Part shown: one piece after another, positions 38,588-46,610 of the stretch
How the letters are laid out: each line of letters opens with the position of its first letter
How positions within the stretch are numbered: the first letter of the stretch is position 1
Assembly (NCBI RefSeq): GCF_024448695.1
Contig: NZ_JAMOHY010000002.1
Location: 1 to 64,000, forward strand
DNA length: 64,000 nucleotides
Source: Stutzerimonas stutzeri
Lineage (GTDB): Bacteria > Pseudomonadota > Gammaproteobacteria > Pseudomonadales > Pseudomonadaceae
Direction of reading: 5' to 3'
Notes under the pieces: model-generated
Databases searched by the model: none
What the model was told of the DNA's origin: nothing
Seen by the model: the letters and a program-made list of their open reading frames with translations, nothing else
Position numbers and translations under genes: made by a program

Positions 38588-38992
38588 ATGCAAGCCTATA
38601 CCGGCAAATGCCTCTGCGGCGTCGTGCGCTACCGCATCGACGCGCCCATCGATGAGCTGACCCATTGCCATTGCAGCATGTGCCGCAAGGCCCACGGCGC
38701 CGCTTTTGCCAGCTATGCGAGCGTGCCGCTGGAGGCTTTTCATCTCACGTCCGGCAAGGACCAATTGGGCGTCTACCATTCCTCCGAACACGTGACGCGC
38801 ACCTTCTGCATCCGCTGCGGTTCGAATCTGCAGTTCGTCGACAATCGCGAGCACGAGCTCGGCATCGCCGTGGGCACACTCGATTCACCCTTGCCCGCCC
38901 CGCCGCAGTCGCACATCTTCGTCGGCTCGAAGGCCGACTGGTACGAGATTCGCGATGGTCTTCCCCAACACGATGGCGACAGCAGCAGCTGA
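38588..38992 (+). CDS. GFA-family (glutathione-dependent formaldehyde-activating) protein
   Basis: This 134-residue zinc protein has the cysteine sets KCLCGVVRY, CHCSMCRKAHGAAFASYASV and FCIRCGSNL, as in the GFA/CENP-V family. Most such proteins have no proven formaldehyde role. It lies 34 bases after moxR and 45 bases before the VWA gene, all on one strand, so the three are probably cotranscribed. Confidence 0.9.
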   Translation: MQAYTGKCLCGVVRYRIDAPIDELTHCHCSMCRKAHGAAFASYASVPLEAFHLTSGKDQLGVYHSSEHVTRTFCIRCGSNLQFVDNREHELGIAVGTLDSPLPAPPQSHIFVGSKADWYEIRDGLPQHDGDSSS

Positions 38993-39037
38993 TCGCCGCC
39001 CGTAATTGCGCGCGCTGGCGCGCCCAGAGGTTCTGCA

Positions 39038-40216
39038 ATGCTGCTTGGCCTGTTCAACGAAATGCGTGCCGCCAAGGTACCGGTATCGGTGCGCGAACTG
39101 CTGGATCTGATCGACGCACTGAAGCATCGTGTGGTCTTCGCCGACATGGACGAGTTCTACTATCTGGCGCGCACCGTGCTGGTCAAGGACGAGCGCCACT
39201 TCGACAAGTTCGACCGGGCCTTCGGCGCCTACTTCAACGGCCTGCAGAACCTCGACCAGCATCTGGAAGCGCTGATTCCCGAAGAGTGGCTGCGCAAGGA
39301 ATTCGAGCGCAGCCTGACCGATGAAGAGCGTGCGCAGATCCAGTCCCTCGGTGGCCTCGACAAGCTGATCGAGGAATTCAAGAAGCGCCTCGAAGAGCAG
39401 AAAGAACGCCACGCCGGTGGCAACAAATGGATCGGTACAGGCGGCACCAGCCCGTTCGGCTCCGGCGGCTACAACCCCGAAGGCATTCGCGTAGGCGATG
39501 CGGGCAAGCGCCAGGGCCGGGCGGTCAAGGTCTGGGACCAGCGCGAATACAAGAACCTTGATGATCAGGTCGAACTGGGTACGCGCAACATCAAGGTCGC
39601 CCTGCGTCGCCTGCGCAAGTTCGCCCGCCAGGGCGCGGCGGACGAGCTGGATATCGACGGCACCATCGACCATACGGCGCGCGATGCCGGCCTGCTGAAT
39701 ATCCAGATGCGCCCTGAGCGGCGCAACGCGGTGAAGCTGCTGATCCTGTTCGATATCGGCGGCTCGATGGATGCCCACGTCAAAGTCTGCGAAGAGCTGT
39801 TCTCGGCCTGCAAGACCGAGTTCAAACACCTCGAATATTTTTACTTCCACAACTTCATCTACGAGTCTGTGTGGAAGAACAACTTCCGCCGCACTGCCGA
39901 GCGCACTCCGACCCTGGACCTGCTGCACAAGTACGGCCAGGACTGGAAAGTGGTGTTCATTGGTGACGCGGCGATGGCGCCCTATGAAATCACCCAGCCA
40001 GGCGGCAGCGTCGAACACTGGAACGAAGAGGCCGGCTACGTCTGGATGCAGCGCTTCATGGAAAAGTACAAGAAGCTCATCTGGATCAACCCCTACCCGA
40101 AGGATACCTGGGGTTATACGACGTCCACCGGCATCATCCGCGAGCTGGTGCAGGACCGCATGTATCCTCTGACCCTGAGCGGACTGGAAGAAGGCATGGC
40201 GTTTCTTGCGAAATAA
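39038..40216 (+). CDS. VWA-domain protein, CoxE-like partner of MoxR
   Basis: The 392-residue protein has an N-terminal helical region (MLLGLFNEMRAAKVPVSVRELLDL), a Lys/Glu-rich linker with a Gly-rich segment (about 125-150), and a C-terminal VWA domain. The metal site appears as LFDIGGSMDAHV, that is DxGGS in place of DxSxS, which is usual for CoxE-type proteins. It is expected to act with the MoxR ATPase. The client complex is not apparent here. Confidence 0.9.
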   Translation: MLLGLFNEMRAAKVPVSVRELLDLIDALKHRVVFADMDEFYYLARTVLVKDERHFDKFDRAFGAYFNGLQNLDQHLEALIPEEWLRKEFERSLTDEERAQIQSLGGLDKLIEEFKKRLEEQKERHAGGNKWIGTGGTSPFGSGGYNPEGIRVGDAGKRQGRAVKVWDQREYKNLDDQVELGTRNIKVALRRLRKFARQGAADELDIDGTIDHTARDAGLLNIQMRPERRNAVKLLILFDIGGSMDAHVKVCEELFSACKTEFKHLEYFYFHNFIYESVWKNNFRRTAERTPTLDLLHKYGQDWKVVFIGDAAMAPYEITQPGGSVEHWNEEAGYVWMQRFMEKYKKLIWINPYPKDTWGYTTSTGIIRELVQDRMYPLTLSGLEEGMAFLAK

Positions 40217-40317
40217 CCAGAACGGGGTAGCCATGAGCTGTGCCTTCCCCTGACTATATGCGCAACGACACAGGCGACGGATGGCACTCTGCATCAAAGC
40301 TGCCTACCCTCATCGCC

Positions 40318-41202
40318 ATGACAGCAATCATGCCCTACACAGAACAACATGGTTCGCCCACACCGCCCCGTACCTGCAGTCAGTTGGTGCGGCTGGTCAT
40401 CTGCTGGCTACCCATCTATTGGCTGACAATCGTGGCTGCCAGTGCCCAGGCAAGCTCACCGCTGCACCTGAAACTGGGAGGTTCGCCGGACTCTATCGCC
40501 TATGCTCGACTGCTGCTGGGAGGTGCGCTGGAAGCCATCGGCCAGCATGTAACAATCGAGGAGGTGGCCGACAACGACAACATTCCCATGACTCGCCTGG
40601 AAGTCATGCTGAAGCAGGGCAACATCAGTGCCTTGATTCTCGGACGGACGGCTGAGCGCGATCGCAAATTCCTTCAAGTGCCGGTCGGCATGACCGCCAA
40701 TCTGGTCAACCAGCGCATCCTCTTCATCTCGAAGGGCAGCCAGCCAGACTATGATCCGGTACGCAGCCTTGAAGACTTCCGCCAACTGGGCAAGATCGCT
40801 GCCATGGGCGAAGCCTGGGCAGACCGGGCCGTCTGGGAAAGCAACGACCTGCCGCTGGCATCCATCAGCGGTGACTGGCGGCGGCTCTACCGGATGGTAG
40901 CCTCAGCCTCACGCGGGTTCGACTACCTGCCCCGTGGCGTGCATGAAATGAGTCAAGAGTGGCAGTTGCACTCCGAGCTGGAAGTGGAGCGCCATCTGGT
41001 GTTCGTTTACGAGCAGGATCATATTCTCTACGTCTCACCCACCCAGCCCGAACTGCATCGGCTACTGCATGAAGCACTGTTGGCAGCCAGAGATGCCGGA
41101 CTGATCCAGCGGCTGGCCAAGGAACATTACGCCCAGGTATTCAAGCCACCCGTAAGCCTGCAGAAACGACACCCCATTCATCTTCGCTCTGCTGCGCCGT
41201 AA
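40318..41202 (+). CDS. Periplasmic solute-binding-like protein
   Basis: This protein of about 294 residues has an N-terminal hydrophobic segment preceded by PRTCSQLVRL and ending near AASAQA, which could be a signal peptide. The mature part contains a type II periplasmic-binding fold pattern, with LILGRTAERDRKFLQVPVG and YEQDHILYVS near the end. It resembles orphan SBP_bac_3-like proteins found next to regulators. Start is uncertain: 40318, 40330 and an earlier frame at 40240 are open. No transporter permease is adjacent. Confidence 0.6.
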   Translation: MTAIMPYTEQHGSPTPPRTCSQLVRLVICWLPIYWLTIVAASAQASSPLHLKLGGSPDSIAYARLLLGGALEAIGQHVTIEEVADNDNIPMTRLEVMLKQGNISALILGRTAERDRKFLQVPVGMTANLVNQRILFISKGSQPDYDPVRSLEDFRQLGKIAAMGEAWADRAVWESNDLPLASISGDWRRLYRMVASASRGFDYLPRGVHEMSQEWQLHSELEVERHLVFVYEQDHILYVSPTQPELHRLLHEALLAARDAGLIQRLAKEHYAQVFKPPVSLQKRHPIHLRSAAP

Positions 41203-41217
41203 AGCGCCCTGCCCACC

Positions 41218-41730
41218 TCAGCGAAACAGCTGCTGCCGACGACGCGGAAACAACAGCCCGCGCAGCAGCAGGAAGATACTTTCGCCAATCCAGGCTGCGA
41301 GCAATGCCCAGCTCAGCCCCCAGGCAATCGCTTCCGGCGCCAGCATCACCTGGAAGCGGTAACTGCTCCAGACCTGATTGCGAATGTCCTGCTCCGCGCC
41401 GAACAGCACATGCCAGGCCTGGGTGTACCAGGGGCCTTGCATGAAGCGCCATTCGCGCTCCAGCAACTGCGCCCGCTCCACCAGCCCGGCAACACTCTGC
41501 GCATCACTCTGGATCACCGGATCGTCACTGGCCTGATAGTGTTCGACCAGTGCATTCAGATCGCCTCCAAAGAAACGCCCTGCGGTCGCCTCGAAGCCCT
41601 GCAGCCCCTGTTGCGCCTCCAACCAGCGGGCCTCGACATGATTGGCATAAGACTGGATGAAACCTGGCACTTGCACACCAATCAACAGGCCGAGGGCAAA
41701 CAGGCTCAGACGCAAATAACTTCTCAGCAT
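41218..41730 (-). CDS. DUF2937-family membrane protein
   Basis: This 170-residue protein has an N-terminal membrane helix (LRLSLFALGLLIGVQVPGFIQSY) and a second near 135-157 (APEAIAWGLSWALLAAWIGESIFLLL), separated by a helical periplasmic stretch. DUF2937 has no known function. Its start overlaps the end of the glutamine amidotransferase gene by 7 bases, so they are coupled. Confidence 0.8.
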   Translation of the reverse strand: MLRSYLRLSLFALGLLIGVQVPGFIQSYANHVEARWLEAQQGLQGFEATAGRFFGGDLNALVEHYQASDDPVIQSDAQSVAGLVERAQLLEREWRFMQGPWYTQAWHVLFGAEQDIRNQVWSSYRFQVMLAPEAIAWGLSWALLAAWIGESIFLLLRGLLFPRRRQQLFR

Positions 41731-42506
41731 GCCGCCACCTGCCCGCGTGCGACACACTCGCCCCGTTGCCAGAGTGTCCACTCTCCCGGCTGATGGATAT
41801 CCCATTGCTCATTGTCGGTCAGCGCCTCGGTCGCCAGCACCGTGACCACATCTTCAGGCGTGGTTTCAGCATTGAAGTCCACTGTCAGCTCGGCATCCTT
41901 CAGTTGAGCCGGCCCGAAGGGTGCGCGCCGGGTGACCTGCGCCAGCTTGGTGGTGCAGAAACTGAACAGCCATTCGCCATTGCTCAGCAGGCAATTAAAG
42001 ACGCCGCTGGCACGGTATCCGGCGCAGGCATCAAGCAGATGCGGAAGCAGATCCGGGGCCTCCACACGATCAGGAAAATCGCTGCGTACGCGGTTGAGCA
42101 AGTCACAGAACGCGGCCTCGCTGTCGGTGTCACCCACTGGCCGATAGAAGCCTTTGGCCGGTGCAAAATCGGCTAGCTGACCATTGTGGGCGAAGCACCA
42201 GTGCTGCCCCCACAGCTCACGCACGAAAGGATGAGTGTTGACCAGCGCCACCTTGCCGACATTGGCATGCCGAATATGCCCGATCACCACTTCGCTCTTG
42301 ATCGGATAGCGCTGCACCATCTTTGCCACTTCCGACTCGCAACTGGCTACCGGGTCCTGAAACAGTCGCAGGCCTCGCCCTTCGTAGAAAGCGATACCCC
42401 AGCCATCCTTGTGTGGGCCGGTGCGCCCACCACGCTGCATCAACCCGGTAAAACTGAAATGAATATCGGTGGGAACATTGGCGCTCATGCCGAGCAATTC
42501 ACACAT
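41724..42506 (-). CDS. Class II glutamine amidotransferase (YafJ-like)
   Basis: This 260-residue Ntn-type amidotransferase has the catalytic Cys at position 2 (MCELLGMSANVP), the family RGGRTGPHKDGWGIAFY and GHIRHANVGKV, then FAHNGQL, which forms the glutamine site. No synthase domain is attached. The acceptor substrate is unknown. Confidence 0.9.
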   Translation of the reverse strand: MCELLGMSANVPTDIHFSFTGLMQRGGRTGPHKDGWGIAFYEGRGLRLFQDPVASCESEVAKMVQRYPIKSEVVIGHIRHANVGKVALVNTHPFVRELWGQHWCFAHNGQLADFAPAKGFYRPVGDTDSEAAFCDLLNRVRSDFPDRVEAPDLLPHLLDACAGYRASGVFNCLLSNGEWLFSFCTTKLAQVTRRAPFGPAQLKDAELTVDFNAETTPEDVVTVLATEALTDNEQWDIHQPGEWTLWQRGECVARGQVAAC

Positions 42507-42529
42507 CGCGATCTCCGGGCTATTTCATG

Positions 42530-43003
42530 TCACAGACGGGGTTCGGTTCTGGTCTGGTAGCGATTTGCGGGGCTGTAGACCTCGTCGTCTGCTTCGGTCT
42601 CGTCGAGGCGCTCACGCAGGGTGCGTGAATCCTCATCGGCGACAGCGGCTTCGCGCCGACGTTTGAGGTTGCGTTCAATCGGCCAGCGCAGGGCCACCAG
42701 TGCCGCGTACAGAGCAAATGCGATCAGCCCGTACAGCGCCAGATCAGCGACTGCTCGCCAGGCATTGGTGCCGACTCCAAACAACAGATCAAGCGCCGTA
42801 ATGGCTACCGCAGGGGCGAAAAGCTCCCGCGCGGGATCGACGATGGTCGGCGTCAGCAGCAATACAGCGACGATCAGTCGCAAGGGTTCGCGCAGCCAAC
42901 GCCAAAGAGGTCGGGTCATGCGGAACCACACCAGCAGGCAGCCCAGCGCAGCCACTCCGTAGGCCGTCCAGGCAAGCAGATATTCATTGGCGATCAGGAA
43001 CAT
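42530..43003 (-). CDS. Conserved membrane protein of unknown function
   Basis: This 157-residue protein has four likely membrane helices (about 5-25, 42-57, 63-77, 85-108) and a charged cytosolic tail (about 110-157) rich in Arg, Glu and Asp. I do not recognise a defined family. It is 23 bases upstream of the amidotransferase gene on the same strand and likely in its operon. Confidence 0.72.
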   Translation of the reverse strand: MFLIANEYLLAWTAYGVAALGCLLVWFRMTRPLWRWLREPLRLIVAVLLLTPTIVDPARELFAPAVAITALDLLFGVGTNAWRAVADLALYGLIAFALYAALVALRWPIERNLKRRREAAVADEDSRTLRERLDETEADDEVYSPANRYQTRTEPRL

Positions 43004-43101
43004 GGAAGTCTCTTGTATGGGTCGTAGCGCACACCGGCATTGACGCCGCGCATGATAACAGCCAGAAGCCCTCTGCCCTCACTTCTGCAATGCAATAGCA
43101 C

Positions 43102-43130
43102 TGGCCACCCCGCTTTCAACGCCGTATAAA
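43102..43130 (+). promoter_or_regulatory. Candidate promoter for the universal stress protein gene
   Basis: TGGCCA (43102-43107) and TATAAA (43125-43130) are 17 bases apart. A 7-base inverted repeat (43110-43116 with 43141-43147) spans the -10 box and could be an operator or leader stem. Confidence 0.35.
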
Positions 43131-43193
43131 CGCGAAAACAAAAGCGGTACAAGAGCCCATACTCACCGTAACCGGCACAGCCAGGAGAGCCCC

Positions 43194-43634
43194 ATGACCT
43201 ACCAGCATATTCTGGTCGCTATCGACCTCACCGACGAATGCCACCCGGTCGTTGCACGAGCCCAGGCTCTGGCAACGGCGAGCAACGCCAACCTGGCGCT
43301 GGTGCATGTCATCGAACCCATGGCCATGGCGTTCGGCGGCGATGTTCCGATGGATCTTTCGATGCTCCAGCAGCAACAGTTCGATCAGGCCCGCGAACGT
43401 ATTGCCGGTTTTGCCGACAGCTACCCAGGCCTGGGTGCCGAACAGCAGCACCTGGCGTATGGGCAGCCTCGCCAGGAAGTCCACCGGCTGGCCAAGGAAA
43501 ACAATTGTGATCTCATCGTGGTGGGCAGCCATGGCCGCCATGGTTTAGCGCTGTTACTTGGCTCCACTGCCAACGACATTCTGCACGGTGCACCCTGCGA
43601 CGTACTTGCGGTGCGCCTGAAAAAAGCCGAGTGA
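43194..43634 (+). CDS. Universal stress protein A family
   Basis: The 146-residue protein carries the UspA opening YQHILVAIDLTDEC and the ATP-binding loop VVGSHGRHGLALLLGSTAN near the C-terminus (G-2x-G-9x-G-S/T), so it probably binds ATP. AGGAGAG precedes the start. The stop codon is part of a hairpin shared with the convergent gene. Confidence 0.92.
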   Translation: MTYQHILVAIDLTDECHPVVARAQALATASNANLALVHVIEPMAMAFGGDVPMDLSMLQQQQFDQARERIAGFADSYPGLGAEQQHLAYGQPRQEVHRLAKENNCDLIVVGSHGRHGLALLLGSTANDILHGAPCDVLAVRLKKAE

Positions 43635-43650
43635 GCCTTGTACTGGCTCA
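43632..43650. other. Small hairpin spanning both stop codons of a convergent pair
   Basis: tgagcc (43632-43637) pairs with ggctca (43645-43650). The left arm contains the TGA of the stress protein gene and the right arm the TGA (reverse) of the facing gene. No T-run on either side, so any terminator function is weak or Rho-assisted. Confidence 0.4.
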
Positions 43651-44340
43651 GGCGACTTCCACACCCTCGCCGGCGCTCATCACCAGCGGCCTGATCTTTT
43701 GCAACTGGGTTTCCAGGGAGTAGGTCAGGCTGGATGCCATGGAAAAGAACGTGAGGAAGGCCTTCAGGTTGGAGTCACCGTGGCAGGTGTCATGAATGCG
43801 CTGCCAGAAGGCCTGATTGACCAGTTGCAGCTGCTGGAATGAGCGCACCAGGCCGCGCAACTCCCAGTCGGCATGCCGGCCTTCGCGCAGGTTGAAGTAC
43901 TGCCTGGCCAGGTACAGCGAAACGGCCCGCAGCACGAACTCATGATTGCTGGCGAAGGGCAGATGCTGTTGCGCCATGGGCTTGAGCCTCCCCAGAACCG
44001 GGCAGGCACTGGTCGCCATGATCACACCAAGCAACGCACGCAGCCCCTCATCCAGCCCGACCAGCTTGGTGTATTCACGCTCCGGCGTGCGCACCCAGAC
44101 CAGCGCCTTCTTGACGGCCGGCAGCCCCTGGAAATCCTCGACAACACGATGCAGGTCCACCGCCGCGGGACAATGGCTGAAGTCGTCCTGGCTTAACGGA
44201 CAGTTGACGCAACGCTGATGCTCAAGGCGCGTCCATTTTGGCGCCAGGCTCGCCGCATCCCTGTCGTACTCACGATCCAGCTCGATCCGATAATTGAAAG
44301 AGTGCTCGTCATCCAGGGTGATCCGATACTCAATAGCCAT
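43648..44340 (-). CDS. Conserved cytosolic protein of unknown function (DUF6901-like)
   Basis: This 230-residue protein begins MAIEYRITLDDEHSFNYRIEL and has a small cysteine/histidine group CVNCPLSQDDFSHCPAA at about 45-60, followed by mostly helical sequence with LVRSFQQLQLVNQAFWQRIHD. I believe it belongs to a Pseudomonas-enriched uncharacterised family. The CxxC...HC cluster suggests metal or redox binding, but that is inference. ATG 44340 follows GGAG by 5 bases. Confidence 0.7.
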   Translation of the reverse strand: MAIEYRITLDDEHSFNYRIELDREYDRDAASLAPKWTRLEHQRCVNCPLSQDDFSHCPAAVDLHRVVEDFQGLPAVKKALVWVRTPEREYTKLVGLDEGLRALLGVIMATSACPVLGRLKPMAQQHLPFASNHEFVLRAVSLYLARQYFNLREGRHADWELRGLVRSFQQLQLVNQAFWQRIHDTCHGDSNLKAFLTFFSMASSLTYSLETQLQKIRPLVMSAGEGVEVA

Positions 44341-44470
44341 TGATGCTCCGTCATGATGGCAAAACAAAATCAGCACTTAACTACGACCCGACCCGGAGGA
44401 CATTGATCCAACTCATGCAGTCGCATTGAATGACTACCTTTGAGGCTACTGCAGCGTCCTGACGCTCTGC

Positions 44471-46384
44471 TTATTCCTCCAGCTCGGCCCAGCGCTCCAG
44501 CAATCCATCCAGTTCCAGCTGCAGCGCCTCCAGGCGAGCCAGGACCGCAGCCGAAGTTTCGGCTGACTGCTGATAAAACGTCGCACCGGAGATTTCACCC
44601 TGCAGCGCCTCGATGGCCTTTTCAGTCTCGTCGATCCTGCCGGGAAGCGCTTCCAGCTCGCGCTGTAACTTGTAGCTGAGTTTCTTCTTGGCCGGTGGCG
44701 CCTCGGTTACAGCCGGCACACCTGCAGCAGCCGTGGCACTGGCCTTGGCTTGCTTCGCTTCAGCCACGGTTTCGGCCACACCCAGCAAGCGTGGCGAGCC
44801 GCCCTGGCGCAACCAGTCCTCATAGCCGCCGACGTACTCGCGTACAACACCGTTACCCTCGAACACCAGCGTGCTGGTGACCACGTTGTCGAGGAAGGCG
44901 CGATCGTGGCTGACCATCAGCACGGTGCCCTGGAAGCTCAGCAGCACTTCCTCCAGCAGCTCGAGGGTTTCCACATCAAGATCGTTGGTCGGCTCATCGA
45001 GTACCAGCAGATTGGCGGGCTTGCTGAACAACCTGGCCAGCAAGAGCCGTGCCCGCTCGCCACCAGACAATGCCTTTACAGGTGTACGCGCGCGTTGCGG
45101 GCTGAACAGGAAATCACCGAGATAACTCAGCACGTGGCGGCTCTGGCCATCGATGGTGATGAAGTCGCGACCTTCGGCGACGTTGTCGATAACGGTTTTT
45201 TCCAGATCCAGTTGGTGACGCAACTGGTCGAAATATGCCACTTCCAGCTTGGTTCCGGCCTCAACCTTGCCGCTGGCCGGCTGCAGATCCCCCAGCAGCA
45301 GCTTGAGCAATGTGGTCTTTCCGGTACCGTTGGCACCCAACAGACCGATGCGATCACCCCGCTGCAAAACCATGGAAAAGTCATGGATCAGCGGCTCGCC
45401 ACCCGGATGGGCGAAACCGACATGCTCGACGACGATGACCTGCTTGCCGGATTTCTCTGCCGTTTCGATCTGGATATTGGCCTTGCCTTGCCGTTCGCGA
45501 CGATCGCTGCGCTCGGCGCGCAGAGCCTTGAGCGCACGCACGCGCCCCTCGTTACGGGTGCGGCGGGCCTTGATACCCTGACGAATCCAGACTTCCTCCT
45601 GCGCAAGTTTCTTGTCGAACAATGCGTTGGCAGTTTCTTCTGCCGCCATCTGCTGTTCCTTGTGCACCAGGAAGCTGGCGTAGTCGCCATTCCAGTCGAT
45701 CATGTGGCCACGGTCGAGTTCGAGAATGCGCGTGGCCAGATTCTGCAGGAAGGCACGGTCGTGGGTAATGAACAGCACGGCGCCATTGAAGCCCAGCAAC
45801 GCTTCTTCCAGCCAGGCAATGGCGCCGATATCCAGGTGGTTGGTCGGCTCGTCCAGGAGCAACAGGTCAGGCTCGGACACCAGCGCCTGGGCCAGTAGAA
45901 CGCGCCGACGCCAGCCGCCGGACAACTCGGCCAGGGTCTTGTCGGCAGGTAGCTGCAGGCGACTCAGCGTACTGTCGACCAACTGCTGCAAACGCCAGCC
46001 ATCCTTCGCCTCGAGCGCTTGCTGAACGTGCATGAGCTTGTCCAGATCAGCATCATCGCGAATGTTCTGGCTCAGGTGATGGTACTCGGCTAGCAGCTGC
46101 CCCACGCCGGACAGGCCTTCAGCCACCACATCGAACACCGTGCGTTCGTCAGCCAGTGGCAATTCCTGAGGCAACTCGCCAATCTTCAACCCCGGCGCAC
46201 GCCAGATTTCGCCGTCATCGGGCAGCTGGCTACCCTTGACCAGGCTCAGCATGCTGGATTTGCCCGTGCCGTTGCGGCCAATGATGCAAACCCGCTCACC
46301 TCGCGCAATCTGCCAGGACACGCCATCGAGCAGGGGATGGGTGCCGTAGGCGAGGGACACATCGGTCAACTTGAGCAGGGTCAT
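44471..46384 (-). CDS. uup: ABC-F ATPase, Uup-like
   Basis: The 637-residue protein has two ABC domains, with Walker A sites GRNGTGKSS (about residues 36-44) and GANGTGKTT (about 350-358), and signatures LSGGWRRRVLLAQ and LSGGERARLLLAR. A Uup-type C-terminal coiled coil (about 570-637) ends in Leu/Glu-rich sequence. ABC-F proteins act on ribosomes rather than as transporters; Uup also affects DNA-branch processing. No membrane segments are present. Confidence 0.92.
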   Translation of the reverse strand: MTLLKLTDVSLAYGTHPLLDGVSWQIARGERVCIIGRNGTGKSSMLSLVKGSQLPDDGEIWRAPGLKIGELPQELPLADERTVFDVVAEGLSGVGQLLAEYHHLSQNIRDDADLDKLMHVQQALEAKDGWRLQQLVDSTLSRLQLPADKTLAELSGGWRRRVLLAQALVSEPDLLLLDEPTNHLDIGAIAWLEEALLGFNGAVLFITHDRAFLQNLATRILELDRGHMIDWNGDYASFLVHKEQQMAAEETANALFDKKLAQEEVWIRQGIKARRTRNEGRVRALKALRAERSDRRERQGKANIQIETAEKSGKQVIVVEHVGFAHPGGEPLIHDFSMVLQRGDRIGLLGANGTGKTTLLKLLLGDLQPASGKVEAGTKLEVAYFDQLRHQLDLEKTVIDNVAEGRDFITIDGQSRHVLSYLGDFLFSPQRARTPVKALSGGERARLLLARLFSKPANLLVLDEPTNDLDVETLELLEEVLLSFQGTVLMVSHDRAFLDNVVTSTLVFEGNGVVREYVGGYEDWLRQGGSPRLLGVAETVAEAKQAKASATAAAGVPAVTEAPPAKKKLSYKLQRELEALPGRIDETEKAIEALQGEISGATFYQQSAETSAAVLARLEALQLELDGLLERWAELEE

Positions 46385-46476
46385 GGCTACCTCCGGGAAA
46401 CAGGGCGCGCATTCTAGCAGACCGCCGGCAAACTACCTGCCTTGCCATCGCGTGACTTGCAGGCAGAACGCCAACT

Positions 46477-46504
46477 TTGACCCGGCAAGCCGAAGCCCTT
46501 TATC
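46477..46504 (+). promoter_or_regulatory. Candidate promoter for slt
   Basis: TTGACC (46477-46482) and TTTATC (46499-46504) are separated by 16 bases in the 226-base gap between divergent uup and slt. Confidence 0.35.
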
Positions 46505-46610
46505 GGAAGTCCGACTTTGTTTGTTTCAAGAGCTTAATCCGCATTCAACTACCTGACAGGGCACGTTAAGCTAGCCGCAGAACCCTCCCTGCCCCGTTTC
46601 CGGAAGTATC

